A DNA stretch of 64,000 bases from NVTR01 sp965237505 (GTDB lineage: Bacteria; Pseudomonadota; Alphaproteobacteria; Rhodobacterales; Rhodobacteraceae): NCBI GenBank assembly GCA_965237505.1, contig CBDEFR010000001.1, positions 248,001 to 312,000 of the forward strand, given 5' to 3'. Positions 45,145-54,363 of this stretch are shown in pieces. Position 1 is the stretch's first letter. Each line of letters starts with the position of its first letter. Below the pieces are notes generated by a model. The model worked only from the letters and a program-made list of their open reading frames with translations. It had not been told where the DNA came from and made no database searches. A program made the position numbers and the translations under genes.

Positions 45145-46136
45145 GCAAGCGTTTTCAAATTGTTGGTATCGGCAATGCGATGGTCGATGTGCTGTCCCAT
45201 TGCTCGGACGAGTTTCTGCGCGCCAACGGTGTCAGCAAGGGGATCATGCAGCTGATCGACATGGATCGCGCGGTGGCGCTTTACGCGCGGGTCGGCCCGG
45301 CCAGGGAAATCAGCGGCGGTTCGGCAGCGAATACCATTGCCGGGGCGGCGCACCTGGGCGGGCGCGTGGCCTATGTGGGCAAGGTCAAGGCTGACCAGTT
45401 GGGAGCGATATTCGCGCATGATCTGCGGGCCCAGGGTGCAGTCTATGATACCGCTCTGGCGGCGCGCGACAGTGCGGACGAAACCGGGCGCTGCATCGTG
45501 CTGGTGACGCCCGATGGCGAGCGCTCGATGAACACCTATCTGGGCTGGTCGGAGCACCTGGGCCCCGCGGATATTGACGAAGCCATGATGAGCGACGCGG
45601 AATGGATATTTCTGGAAGGCTACCGGTTTGACGGGCCCGACAGCCACGCCGCCTTTGCCAAGGCAATCGCGGCCTGCAAGGGCGCCGGCGGCAAAGTGTC
45701 GATCACGCTCAGCGACCAGTTCTGCATCGAGCGCCACCGGGCTGCGTTCGCGCAGATGCTGCGCAATGATGTGGATCTTTTGTTCGCCAACCGGGCCGAG
45801 ATCAAATCGATGTATCAAACCGATGAATTTGACGACGCACTGGCTGCGGCAGCGGCTGAGGTCGGCATTGTGGCCTGCACCGACAGTGACAACGGTGCGT
45901 ATGTGCTGTCGGGCGGCGACCGCTGGCATGTGTCGGCGATTGCCACCGATATTGTTGACGCGACCGGTGTCGGCGATCTGTTTGCCGGGGCGTTTCTGTG
46001 GGCGCTGAGCAATGGCTATGCGCTGGACATCTGCGGGCGCATGGCCTGCGTGGCGGCGGGCGAAGTGATCAGCCATATCGGCGCCCGGTCAGAGGCGGAT
46101 TTGCGGCAATTGTTCCGCAAGCACGGCCTGCTGTGA
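45141..46136 (+). CDS. Adenosine kinase-like PfkB sugar kinase
   Basis: A TTG start at 45141, overlapping the nth stop and preceded by GAGGAG, gives 331 residues (SKRFQIVGIGNAMVDVLSHC). PfkB signature 1 is ISGGSAANTIAGAAHLGGRV. Signature 2 with the anion hole and catalytic Asp is IVDATGVGDLFAGAFLWALS. Annotated relatives in this group are called adenosine kinases (AMP from adenosine); ribokinase-type substrates cannot be excluded. A strong hairpin terminator follows at 46203. Confidence 0.9.
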   Translation: MSKRFQIVGIGNAMVDVLSHCSDEFLRANGVSKGIMQLIDMDRAVALYARVGPAREISGGSAANTIAGAAHLGGRVAYVGKVKADQLGAIFAHDLRAQGAVYDTALAARDSADETGRCIVLVTPDGERSMNTYLGWSEHLGPADIDEAMMSDAEWIFLEGYRFDGPDSHAAFAKAIAACKGAGGKVSITLSDQFCIERHRAAFAQMLRNDVDLLFANRAEIKSMYQTDEFDDALAAAAAEVGIVACTDSDNGAYVLSGGDRWHVSAIATDIVDATGVGDLFAGAFLWALSNGYALDICGRMACVAAGEVISHIGARSEADLRQLFRKHGLL

Positions 46137-46159
46137 TCTGACAGGCGGGCGGTATTCCT

Positions 46160-46192
46160 GCCTCCGGCGGGGATATATCGGCTGCAAAGAAG
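46160..46192 (+). repeat. Gene-end motif, copy b
   Basis: GCCTCCGGCGGGGATATATC, then GGCTGCAAAGAAG, 24 nt after the adenosine kinase stop, in sense orientation. Copy c at 46324-46354 is its near-complement. Confidence 0.7.
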
Positions 46193-46202
46193 CCAGCGAG
46201 TC

Positions 46203-46245
46203 GGCACCCTGCCCGGAACACAGCCCGGCGGCAGGGTGCCTTCTT
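46203..46245 (+). terminator. Rho-independent terminator after the adenosine kinase gene
   Basis: A perfect 11-bp stem GGCACCCTGCC / GGCAGGGTGCC (46203-46213 and 46230-46240) with a 16-nt loop is followed by TTCTT. Confidence 0.75.
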
Positions 46246-46323
46246 CGCAGACGGCCATCGGCTTCCCAGCCTGTACCGTGCGAGCAGGTGGCCGCTATCA
46301 ACCTTAATTTATGGTTAATGCCT

Positions 46324-46354
46324 GCTTCTTTGCAGCCGAAATATCCTCCGGGGG
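46324..46354 (-). repeat. Gene-end motif, copy c
   Basis: On the minus strand CCCCCGGAGGATATTTCGGC, then TGCAAAGAAGC, lies past the end of the sulfotransferase gene in its sense orientation. It pairs with copy b on the other strand. Confidence 0.65.
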
Positions 46355-46410
46355 TGAATTCACCGCAGGCGAAGAGGGGGCGGATAGCCCCTTGTCCTTA
46401 TATATTTAAT

Positions 46411-46425
46411 GCGGGCGAAGCCCGC
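46411..46425 (-). terminator. Hairpin after the sulfotransferase gene
   Basis: GCGGGC-TTC-GCCCGC on the minus strand, 14 nt beyond the stop codon, is followed by ATTAAATATATAAGG. It is a plausible terminator although the tract is not pure U. Confidence 0.55.
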
Positions 46426-46438
46426 GCAATTGGATCAG

Positions 46439-47242
46439 TCAATCGCCCAGTTTCGCATGCACTTCGTCCAGATCAACCTCGCTCAGCGGCATTTTGTTGC
46501 CGGGGTTGTCAAAATCGTATTTGAACAGGTCAAAATCGCGCCTGTACATGTCGCGGATCAGGTGCATCGACAGGTCGTCAAAAAAATCCCCGACGGGATG
46601 CGCGCGTTTCGGGCCGTGACCTTGGCTTTCGTTGAATCGCGGGATTTTTTCCAGATCAACGGCGTGTTTGGTCGTGATATTGTCGAGCACTGACTGCATG
46701 CCGTCATTTAATTTCTCGGTGAAAATGATGTTGTCGTAGGTGCCGCCATTGACGATGAAGGTCGAAACATGGCCGGCCATTGCCGACCAGTGAATGTCCG
46801 GGTCCATCGGCTTGCGCCAGCGGATCGTGTCACGGGCGAACAGCAGAAAACGGCGAAAGCTTTGGATCTGATCAAAATCGCCGTCAACCCGGATGCCGTA
46901 TTTCTGGATCAGCAATGGCACCAGATTGCCGCGATAACGCTTGCCGTTGCGCTGGATGCCGCAGATCTTGTCAAAGAACGATGACAGAATGCGGCTGTAG
47001 GGGTTTCGCACGCAGGTGAACGCATAAGATTTGTGCCGCTTTACGTTGGCCTCGATCAGCGGTTGGCTTTTTTCAATCGCCCATTTGTGGATGCCGCCGG
47101 TTGCATCATGGATATCGCCGTCGAAAAATTCGCCGTGATCCGAGTAATACATGATCTGGCCGATGGTCGAGCAGGCACACTTGGGCACCACCCGATAGAC
47201 GGTGCTTTCGCTTTCGGTCATCCAGGTTCCTGGAAAGCCCAT
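46439..47242 (-). CDS. Sulfotransferase family protein
   Basis: 267 residues, starting at 47242 after AGGAGG. The PAPS 5'-phosphosulfate loop is VYRVVPKCACSTIGQIMYYS. The 3'-phosphate motif is FTCVRNPYSRILSSFFDK, as in carbohydrate sulfotransferases of the Sulfotransfer_2 type. No signal peptide or membrane segment is seen, so a cytoplasmic role in sulfating a polysaccharide precursor is likely. It is divergent from the DUF5928 glycosyltransferase gene, which fits a shared surface-glycan job. Confidence 0.88.
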   Translation of the reverse strand: MGFPGTWMTESESTVYRVVPKCACSTIGQIMYYSDHGEFFDGDIHDATGGIHKWAIEKSQPLIEANVKRHKSYAFTCVRNPYSRILSSFFDKICGIQRNGKRYRGNLVPLLIQKYGIRVDGDFDQIQSFRRFLLFARDTIRWRKPMDPDIHWSAMAGHVSTFIVNGGTYDNIIFTEKLNDGMQSVLDNITTKHAVDLEKIPRFNESQGHGPKRAHPVGDFFDDLSMHLIRDMYRRDFDLFKYDFDNPGNKMPLSEVDLDEVHAKLGD

Positions 47243-47386
47243 TAATTATCTGCCTCCTGATCCCGCGCCGTGTTTTCCGACGTCAGGACTACATAAACCG
47301 AAAAAAGCAAAGAACCCCTGTTTTTTCAATGGTTATTCACGTTATCTATGCCAACAATCCTTGAAAACCAGGTTTTAGTTTCGGAA

Positions 47387-48963
47387 ATGGGAAAATCGCC
47401 TTCATCCTGCTTTGCCACAAGGACCCGGACGCCATTATCAAACAGGCAACCCGGCTGACCGCAGCCGGCGACTATATGGCCATTCACTTTGATGCGCGCG
47501 CCAACAGCGAGCAATTTGCGCGGGTTCGCGAGGCGTTGACGGACAATCCGAATATCGTATTTGCCAGAAAACGGATCAAATGCGGCTGGGGCCAGTGGAG
47601 CCTGGTTCAGGCAACGTTATTGGCGGTGCAGGCGGCAGAGGCGGCATTTTCGCGGGCCACGCATTTTTACATGCTGTCGGGGGATTGCATGGCGATCAAG
47701 TCTTCGGAGTTTGCGCACGGGTTTCTTGACCAGAACGATGTGGATTACATTGAGAGCCTTGATTATTTCGAAAGCGACTGGATCAAGACCGGGATGAAGG
47801 AAGAGCGGTTGATCTACCGTCATTTTTTCAACGAACGCACCCAGCGGCGACGGTTTTACGCATCTTTTAACATTCAGAAGAAATTGCGGTTGACCCGCTC
47901 GATACCCGCGGATTTACAGATCATGATCGGCAGCCAGTGGTGGTGCCTGCGGCGCAGGACCATCGAGTGGATTTTGGATTTCTGCCGCGACCGGCCCGAG
48001 GTGGTCCGGTTCTTTCGCACCACATGGATCCCGGATGAAACGTTTTTTCAGACGCTGGTCCGGCATCTGATTCCGGAAACAGAAATTCGTGCGCGGACGC
48101 TGACCTTTCTGATGTTTTCCGACTATGGGATGCCGGTGTCTTTTTACGATGATCATTATGACCTTTTGCTCAGTCAGGATTTTCTGTTTGCCCGGAAAAT
48201 TTCGCCCGAAGCGCACGAGTTGAAGGCCAGGCTTGGCGATCTTTTTGCGGCCAGGGGGGTCGAGTTTCAGATTGCCAACGAGGGCGCCAGCCAGTTCAAG
48301 TATCTGACCGGCCGGGGCCGCGAAGGCAGGCGGTTCGCGCCGCGGTTCTGGGAAACAGAATCAACTTTGGGGCGGGACCGGGAACTGTTGATTGTGACGT
48401 GCAAAAAGTGGCATGTGGCAAAGCGGCTTTTGAACCAAATTCGGCAGGTCACCAATGTTCCGGCGATCGAATATGTGTTTGACGAGGAAGATACGCTGCT
48501 GCCCGATCTGGGCGGCATTCAGAAAACCCTGGGCAAACGAACCCGGCACCGGCGCGCGCTGATGCGGATGCTGTTTGATTTTTACGAAACCGACCGGCTG
48601 ATCTTTTGCCTTGATCCGGACAACATGGACCTGTTGCAGGATTTCTATACCGATCGGAGCAAGACCAGCCTGCTGCAGATTGAATGCTCGTTTTCCGACG
48701 CGTTCCTGCCGGATCACGCCAAGCGCGTCGGACTTTTGGGCGCCCGCACCAAGCAGGAGACGATCGATCGGTTGTTGCCGACGATCCGGGCCGATGTTTA
48801 TTTTCAGGCCGATCGGATCAGGGACGCGAATTTCGCACATTTTCACCGCATCAGCGAGCAGGCGTCAGTGAACGAAAACGCCTTGCCGCTGGCGTCGTTT
48901 CTGGACATCACACCAGAGCAGGCGCGCGCGCTGGCCGCGAGCACACACCTGTTTGCTGACTGA
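47387..48963 (+). pseudogene. DUF5928 / Core-2/I-branching type glycosyltransferase, probable frameshift at codon 3
   Basis: A large protein of about 525 residues. The expected start is MGKIAFILLCHKDPDAIIKQ at 47387, but the sequence ATGGGAAAATCGCC has four A where five would keep the frame. As written, the open frame from the next in-frame ATG (47476) lacks the first 30 residues, including the conserved ILLCHKDP strand. The rest is intact: HFYMLSGDCMAIKSSEF, IMIGSQWWCLRRRTIEWILD and WIPDETFFQTLV are GT14-like, then the DUF5928 C-terminal half. The true state depends on one base; it may be a sequencing error in the A run. Confidence 0.8.
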
Positions 48964-48971
48964 GGGGAGCT

Positions 48972-49352
48972 ATGGCTTACGCGTATGACGATCAAAACAT
49001 ATTCGCCAAAATCCTTCGCGGCGAGGTTCCGAACGCGACGGTGCTGGAGACCGAGCATTCGCTGGCTTTTCGCGACATTTCTGCGCAAGCGCCGGCGCAT
49101 GTCTTGGTTATTCCCAAGGGCGCGTATGTAACTTTCGATCATTTCGCGGCCGAGGCGAGTGTGGCGGAAATCGCAGATTTCACCCGCGCTGTGGGTCAGG
49201 TGTGTCAGATGACATCGATTAGCCCGGACCGCGGCGGCGGCTATCGGATGATCTCAAACGCCGGGCATGATGGCGTGCAGGAAGTTCCGCATATGCATGT
49301 TCACATTCTTGGCGGGCGGATGCTGGGGCGGATGCTGGGGCGGATGCAATGA
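48972..49352 (+). CDS. HIT family (histidine triad) nucleotide-binding protein
   Basis: 126 residues, HINT-like. It opens with NIFAKILRGEVPNATVLETE, then HVLVIPKGAYVTFDHF. The catalytic triad is EVPHMHVHILGG, hydrolysing purine phosphoramidates such as AMP-lysine. The C-terminus is unusual: MLGRMLGRMQ, encoded by perfect CTGGGGCGGATG tandem units. It starts 9 nt past the DUF5928 gene and is probably cotranscribed. Confidence 0.93.
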   Translation: MAYAYDDQNIFAKILRGEVPNATVLETEHSLAFRDISAQAPAHVLVIPKGAYVTFDHFAAEASVAEIADFTRAVGQVCQMTSISPDRGGGYRMISNAGHDGVQEVPHMHVHILGGRMLGRMLGRMQ

Positions 49353-49452
49353 ACCGGCGCGAGGGCTGCGCCATTGGTATTGCGGCTGGGGTGCGCCTTG
49401 GTATCATGTAGCCGACATAGGCGTCACCCCGGTTCGAGCCAACGGAGCATTT

Positions 49453-49635
49453 ATGACGATTGAATCGCCAGAAACCCAGATTGTGGATAGCGATCGCGTC
49501 GCGTGTGACGGCGGCGGCGCGGCGCACGGCCATCCGCGCGTTTGGTTGCAAATCCCCCAAGACACCGGCTTTGTTGAATGCGGCTATTGCGACAAGAAGT
49601 TCGTTCATCGGGACTATAGCGATCAGGCGGAGTAG
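49453..49635 (+). CDS. Small zinc-finger protein (zf-CHCC, NDUFS6-like)
   Basis: 60 residues with the pattern C-x5-H-x16-C-x2-C: VACDGGGAAHGHPRVWLQI then VECGYCDKKFVHRD. This is the domain of the mitochondrial complex I accessory subunit NDUFS6, and short free-standing versions are widespread in alphaproteobacteria. It lies just upstream of polA. A function linked to respiratory complex I maturation is inference from the family. Confidence 0.88.
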   Translation: MTIESPETQIVDSDRVACDGGGAAHGHPRVWLQIPQDTGFVECGYCDKKFVHRDYSDQAE

Positions 49636-49656
49636 CAGATTCATAAGGCAAAGCAT

Positions 49657-52449
49657 GTGAATTTCGGCAAGGGTCACCACCTGCATCTGATTGACGGATC
49701 GGCGTTTATTTTCCGCGCTTATCATGCGTTGCCACCGCTAACACGCAAATCCGACGGGCTGCCGATCGGGGCAGTGAGCGGGTTTTGCAACATGCTGTTC
49801 AAGGTGGTGGAGGACGCCAAGGGCGATGATGCGTCGACCCATGTGGCGGTGATATTCGACTATTCCGGCAAGACATTTCGTAACGAGATTTATGATCAGT
49901 ACAAGGCCAACCGCCCGCCAGCGCCGGAAGATTTGATACCGCAGTTTCCGTTGACCCGCGATGCGACGCGGGCGTTCAATATCACTTGTATCGAGAAAGA
50001 AGGCTTTGAGGCCGACGACATTATCGCAACGCTTGCCTGTCAGGCCCGTGATGCCGGCGGGCGGGTGACGATCATCTCTTCGGACAAAGATATGATGCAG
50101 TTGGTTGGTGATGGCGTCGAGATGCTGGACGTGATGAAAAACAAACGCATTGACCGCGATGGCGTGCAGGAGAAATTCGGTGTCGGCCCAGAGCGGGTTG
50201 TCGATGTGCAGGCGCTGGCGGGCGACAGCGTCGACAATGTGCCCGGCGCGCCGGGGATCGGGATCAAGACCGCAGCGCTGTTGATTAATGAATTCGGCGA
50301 TCTGGATACGTTGCTGGAACGCGCGGGCGAGATCAAACAGCCAAAGCGGCGCGCGTCGTTGCAGGAGAATGCCGATCTGATCCGCATTTCACGCCGGCTG
50401 GTCGAGCTTGATTGCGCGATGGAGCTGGATTTTGGCCTGGATGCGCTTGAGGTCAAGGACCCGGACGCCGATACATTGTTGGCGTTCCTTGCATCGATGG
50501 AATTTCGCACCATTACCAAGCGGATCGCCGAAAAGCTGGAGGTGGACAGCCCGACAATTCCGGACGCCGCACCTGCCGGGGACGCCGAGGCGCCTGCGGT
50601 GGTGCCGTTTGATCCGGAAAAATACGAATGCGTGCGCGACGCGGCGGCCCTGAAGGTCTGGGTCGACCGGATCAAAGCGCGGGGCTATGTGGCGGTAGAC
50701 ACCGAAACCACCAGCCTGGACGAGATGGTGGCAGAGCTGGTCGGCATTTCCTTAAGCGTCGAGCCGGGAGAAGCCTGCTACATCCCGCTGATCCACAAGG
50801 CAGCGACGACCGATGATCTGTTTGGCTCTGACGATCTGGCGGCGGGGCAGATGGGCTTGGATGAGGCGCTGGACATGCTGCGCCCCGTGCTCGAAGACCC
50901 GGCGGTTCTGAAGATCGGGCAGAACATGAAGTATGACGCCAAAATATTCGCTCGCAACGGGGTGAGTATCGCGCCGATCGATGACACGATGCTGATGTCT
51001 TATGCGATGCACGCCGGGCTGCACAATCACGGCATGGACACGCTGTCCAATCGCTATCTGGAGCACGTGCCGATCCCGATCAAGCAGCTGCTCGGGACCG
51101 GGAAATTAGCGATCACCTTTGACCGGGTGCCGGTGGACGAGGCGGTCAAATACGCTGCCGAGGACGCTGATATTACCTTGCGCCTGTGGCAGCAGTTCAA
51201 GGCAGAACTGCACCGGGTGCAGGTCACTACCGTTTACGAAACGCTGGAGCGTCCGCTGGTTCCGGTGCTGGCGCGCATGGAGATGGACGGGATTCGCGTG
51301 GACCGCGATACGCTGAGCCGGATGTCCAATGCGTTTGCCCAGAAAATGGCCGGGCTGGAGGTGGAAATTCACGAACTTGCCGGTGAAACGTTCAATGTTC
51401 AGTCGCCCGCTCAGGTAGGCGTGATCCTTTTCGACAAAATGGGCCTTGAGGGCGGCAAAAAGGGCAAGACTGGGGCTTATTCCACCGGTGTTGACGTGCT
51501 GGGCGATCTGGCCACCGAGCATGAGTTGCCGGCGCGGGTTCTGGATTACCGCCAGTTGGCCAAGCTAAAATCCACTTATACGGATGCGTTGCAGGACCAT
51601 ATCAACGCTGAGACCGGCCGGGTGCACACATCTTATGCGATTGCCGGTGCCAACACCGGGCGGCTGGCCTCGACCGATCCAAATCTGCAAAACATCCCCG
51701 TGCGCACCGAAGAAGGGCGCCGTATTCGCGAGGCATTTGTGGCGGAGCCTGGTAACGTCTTGCTGTCGCTTGATTATTCGCAGATCGAGTTGCGAATTCT
51801 GGCCCATATCGCCGGGATTGATGCCTTGAAAGATGCGTTTCGCGCCGGTCAGGATATTCACGCGATGACCGCATCCGAAATGTTCGATGTGCCGCTAAAA
51901 GACATGACGCCGGATATTCGCCGTCAGGCCAAGGCGATCAATTTTGGGGTGATTTACGGGATTTCCGGCTTTGGGCTGGCGCGTAATCTGCGGATTCCGC
52001 GCCAACAGGCACAGGCGTTTATCGACAGGTATTTTGAACGGTTTCCAGGCATTCGCGCCTATATGGACGACACCGTGGCGTTTGCGCACGAACATGGCTT
52101 TGTGCAGACGCTGTTTGGCCGCAAGATTAACACGCCCGAGATCAACGCACGCGTCCCGCACGCAGGATTTGCTCGCCGTGCTGCGATCAACGCGCCGATC
52201 CAAGGCACGGCGGCGGACGTGATCCGGCGCGCCATGATCCGGATGCACGCGGCGATTGATGATTTGCCGGCGAAGATGCTGCTGCAGGTTCATGATGAGC
52301 TGATTTTCGAGGTCGAAGAGGCGGCAGTGGATGCAACGATTGAGCGGGTGCGCGAGGTGATGGAATATGCCGCGATGCCGACGGTGAAGCTGGATGTTTC
52401 GTTGAGTGTTGATGCCGGGCAGGGCGCGAACTGGGCTGAGGCACACTGA
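49657..52449 (+). CDS. polA: DNA polymerase I
   Basis: 930 residues with all three domains. The 5'-3' exonuclease is residues 1-290 (HLIDGSAFIFRAYHALPP, EGFEADDIIATLA, GDSVDNVPGAPGIGIKTAAL). The 3'-5' exonuclease has its acidic motif VAVDTETTSLDEM intact, so it proofreads. The polymerase has LLSLDYSQIELRILAHIAG, RRQAKAINFGVIYGIS and LLQVHDELIFEV. A GTG start at 49657 fits the family N-terminus. No intein or frameshift is present. Confidence 0.97.
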   Translation: MNFGKGHHLHLIDGSAFIFRAYHALPPLTRKSDGLPIGAVSGFCNMLFKVVEDAKGDDASTHVAVIFDYSGKTFRNEIYDQYKANRPPAPEDLIPQFPLTRDATRAFNITCIEKEGFEADDIIATLACQARDAGGRVTIISSDKDMMQLVGDGVEMLDVMKNKRIDRDGVQEKFGVGPERVVDVQALAGDSVDNVPGAPGIGIKTAALLINEFGDLDTLLERAGEIKQPKRRASLQENADLIRISRRLVELDCAMELDFGLDALEVKDPDADTLLAFLASMEFRTITKRIAEKLEVDSPTIPDAAPAGDAEAPAVVPFDPEKYECVRDAAALKVWVDRIKARGYVAVDTETTSLDEMVAELVGISLSVEPGEACYIPLIHKAATTDDLFGSDDLAAGQMGLDEALDMLRPVLEDPAVLKIGQNMKYDAKIFARNGVSIAPIDDTMLMSYAMHAGLHNHGMDTLSNRYLEHVPIPIKQLLGTGKLAITFDRVPVDEAVKYAAEDADITLRLWQQFKAELHRVQVTTVYETLERPLVPVLARMEMDGIRVDRDTLSRMSNAFAQKMAGLEVEIHELAGETFNVQSPAQVGVILFDKMGLEGGKKGKTGAYSTGVDVLGDLATEHELPARVLDYRQLAKLKSTYTDALQDHINAETGRVHTSYAIAGANTGRLASTDPNLQNIPVRTEEGRRIREAFVAEPGNVLLSLDYSQIELRILAHIAGIDALKDAFRAGQDIHAMTASEMFDVPLKDMTPDIRRQAKAINFGVIYGISGFGLARNLRIPRQQAQAFIDRYFERFPGIRAYMDDTVAFAHEHGFVQTLFGRKINTPEINARVPHAGFARRAAINAPIQGTAADVIRRAMIRMHAAIDDLPAKMLLQVHDELIFEVEEAAVDATIERVREVMEYAAMPTVKLDVSLSVDAGQGANWAEAH

Positions 52450-52466
52450 AAACGTTGTTAAATTGA

Positions 52467-52481
52467 GGCACCTGCGGTGCC
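52467..52481 (+). terminator. Short hairpin after polA
   Basis: GGCACC-TGC-GGTGCC, 18 nt past the polA stop, followed by ACGGTTTCT. The stem is only 6 bp, so this is a weak terminator at best. Confidence 0.4.
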
Positions 52482-52509
52482 ACGGTTTCTGGCACTTCGT
52501 GCGGATTGC

Positions 52510-52539
52510 GCTCCGCGCGGGGATATTTAGAAAAGAAGA
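52510..52539 (+). repeat. Gene-end motif, copy d
   Basis: GCTCCGCGCGGGGATATTTA, then GAAAAGAAGA, 61 nt beyond polA in sense orientation. It pairs with copy e on the other strand. Confidence 0.65.
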
Positions 52540-52599
52540 TTGGATAATCCTTCTTGCTTGGGCACCAGCCGTTTGGCGCTGTATCCGTCCTTCGGGCAA

Positions 52600-52631
52600 A
52601 TTCTTCTTTTCAAAATATCCTCGCCGGAGGC
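52600..52631 (-). repeat. Gene-end motif, copy e
   Basis: On the minus strand GCCTCCGGCGAGGATATTTT, then GAAAAGAAGAAT, lies beyond the DUF1285 gene in its sense orientation. Confidence 0.7.
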
Positions 52632-52698
52632 ACCGCGACGCGCGTTAGCGCGGCGCAATCATAGTCTTGCCCGAAGGGCTCAATTTGATTCCGCCAGT

Positions 52699-53298
52699 TC
52701 AACCCAGCTCGGCAGACGGAATTATTGCGAAGAACTCGCCGCCGGACCAGACGCCGAACCAGTTTTCACCGTCGAGAACCTCGTGCGTGCTGATCTCGAC
52801 CAGCCGGTAAAAGCTCTTGCGGTCGATCAGGGCTTCCAGATTGGCGCGGATCAGGACGTAAGGTGCGGGTTCGCCGGTTGCCGGGTCGCGTTCAATTCGG
52901 ATCGGGTTGTCGGGGCCTGCGGCGGCGGTGTCGCCGACATTGGTGGTGAAGGTCAAAATCTGATCGCGGCCGGGGTTTTTCACATTGAAATCGACCGCGA
53001 CGAAGGGAGCGTCATCAACCCTGATGCCGACCTTTTCGACCGGCGTGACCAGGAAATAGTCGTCGCCGTCGCGGCGCAGGATGGTGGAAAACAAGCGCAC
53101 CAGTTCCTTGCGCCCGATCGGGGTGCCCAGGTAGAACCAGTTACCGTCGCGGGCGATCCGCATTTCCAGATCGCCGCAGAACGGCGGATCCCACAGGTGC
53201 ACCGGTGCTGGTCCGCGTTTGGAGGCGGTGCGGGCGGCCGCGGCGATGCCTTCGGCACTTGGGGTCACGATGTTTTGTCCGCGCATGTCTTTTGCCAT
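52699..53298 (-). CDS. DUF1285 protein
   Basis: 199 residues from 53298 (AKDMRGQNIVTPSAEGIAAA). It carries the DUF1285 pattern: PVHLWDPPFCGDLEMRIARD, NWFYLGTPIGRKELVRLFST, FLVTPVEKVGIRVDDAPFVA and GLWSGG-like FGVWSGGEFFAI. It is soluble and without catalytic signature. In related bacteria it sits divergent from the MoxR cluster as here (60-bp gap), suggesting a link to that system; its role is unknown. Confidence 0.88.
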   Translation of the reverse strand: MAKDMRGQNIVTPSAEGIAAAARTASKRGPAPVHLWDPPFCGDLEMRIARDGNWFYLGTPIGRKELVRLFSTILRRDGDDYFLVTPVEKVGIRVDDAPFVAVDFNVKNPGRDQILTFTTNVGDTAAAGPDNPIRIERDPATGEPAPYVLIRANLEALIDRKSFYRLVEISTHEVLDGENWFGVWSGGEFFAIIPSAELG

Positions 53299-53358
53299 TT
53301 GTAAGCTGTGCAATAGTCCCGTTAAACATGTACATACAGCGATCATTGGAGAATTGTC

Positions 53359-54363
53359 ATGGCCGACGCCGATCTTGTGGCCGAAATAGAGGCGCTGGAG
53401 CGCAAATTGGCGGCTGCCAAGGCCAGCATCACCAAGCGGTTTATCGGGCAAGAGGGCGTGGTTGATCTGGTTTTGTCAGCACTTTTGTGCGGCGGGCATG
53501 GCCTGTTGATCGGCCTGCCGGGTCTGGGCAAGACCCGATTGGTGGACACGTTGTCAACGGTGCTGGGGCTTGATGGTGCCCGTATTCAGTTCACCCCGGA
53601 CCTGATGCCGGCCGATATTCTGGGCTCGGAAGTGCTGGAAACGGCTGATGATGGCACGCGCTCGTTCCGGTTCATCAAGGGGCCGGTTTTTTGCCAGTTG
53701 CTGATGGCCGACGAGATCAACCGGGCCAGCCCGCGCACCCAGTCAGCGCTGTTGCAGGCGATGCAGGAGCAGGTGATCACGGTGGCCGGACAGGAGCATC
53801 GGGTTGGTGTGCCGTTTCACGTGCTGGCCACGCAAAACCCGATTGAACAAGAAGGCACCTATCCGTTGCCTGAGGCACAGCTCGACCGGTTCTTGCTGCA
53901 GATCGACGTCGACTATCCGTCGCGCGATGAAGAGCGCGATATTTTGCTGGCCACCACCGGGCTGGAGGAAGAGGCGGCGCATGAGGTTTTTACCGCTGGC
54001 GAATTGATCGCGGCGCAGACACTGCTCAGGCGGATGCCGGTTGGGGACTCGGTGGTGGAACATATCCTGTCGCTGGTGCGGGCGTTCCGGCCCGAAGATC
54101 CGAGCGCACCGGAAGCGGTGCGTGAAAGTGTTATCTGGGGCCCGGGGCCGCGCGCGGCGCAGGCGTTTATGTTGTGCGTGCGGGCGCGGGCCTTGCTGGG
54201 CGGGCGGCTGGTGCCGTCAAGCGAGGACGTGACAGCGCTGGCGCGCCCGGTGCTGTCGCATCGCATGGCACTGTCATTTTCGGCCCGTGCTCGTGGCGAG
54301 ACGCTGGCCGATCTGATCGACACAACGACGTCGCAGGTCGGCCAGGTCGAGGCCGCAGCGTGA
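53359..54363 (+). CDS. MoxR-family AAA+ ATPase
   Basis: 334 residues. Walker A is LLIGLPGLGKTRLVDTLSTV, Walker B is LLMADEINRASPRTQSALLQ, and the sensor region is HVLATQNPIEQEGTYPLPEA. MoxR ATPases act as chaperones that load or activate partner proteins with VWA domains. It is translationally coupled to the DUF58 gene (GTGA overlap) and heads a four-gene operon. Confidence 0.94.
   Translation: MADADLVAEIEALERKLAAAKASITKRFIGQEGVVDLVLSALLCGGHGLLIGLPGLGKTRLVDTLSTVLGLDGARIQFTPDLMPADILGSEVLETADDGTRSFRFIKGPVFCQLLMADEINRASPRTQSALLQAMQEQVITVAGQEHRVGVPFHVLATQNPIEQEGTYPLPEAQLDRFLLQIDVDYPSRDEERDILLATTGLEEEAAHEVFTAGELIAAQTLLRRMPVGDSVVEHILSLVRAFRPEDPSAPEAVRESVIWGPGPRAAQAFMLCVRARALLGGRLVPSSEDVTALARPVLSHRMALSFSARARGETLADLIDTTTSQVGQVEAAA

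Noticed and set aside
49657..52449. Loss of proofreading or an intein in polA.
   Set aside because: The DTETTSLD exonuclease motif is intact, and the polymerase motifs are uninterrupted at normal spacing.
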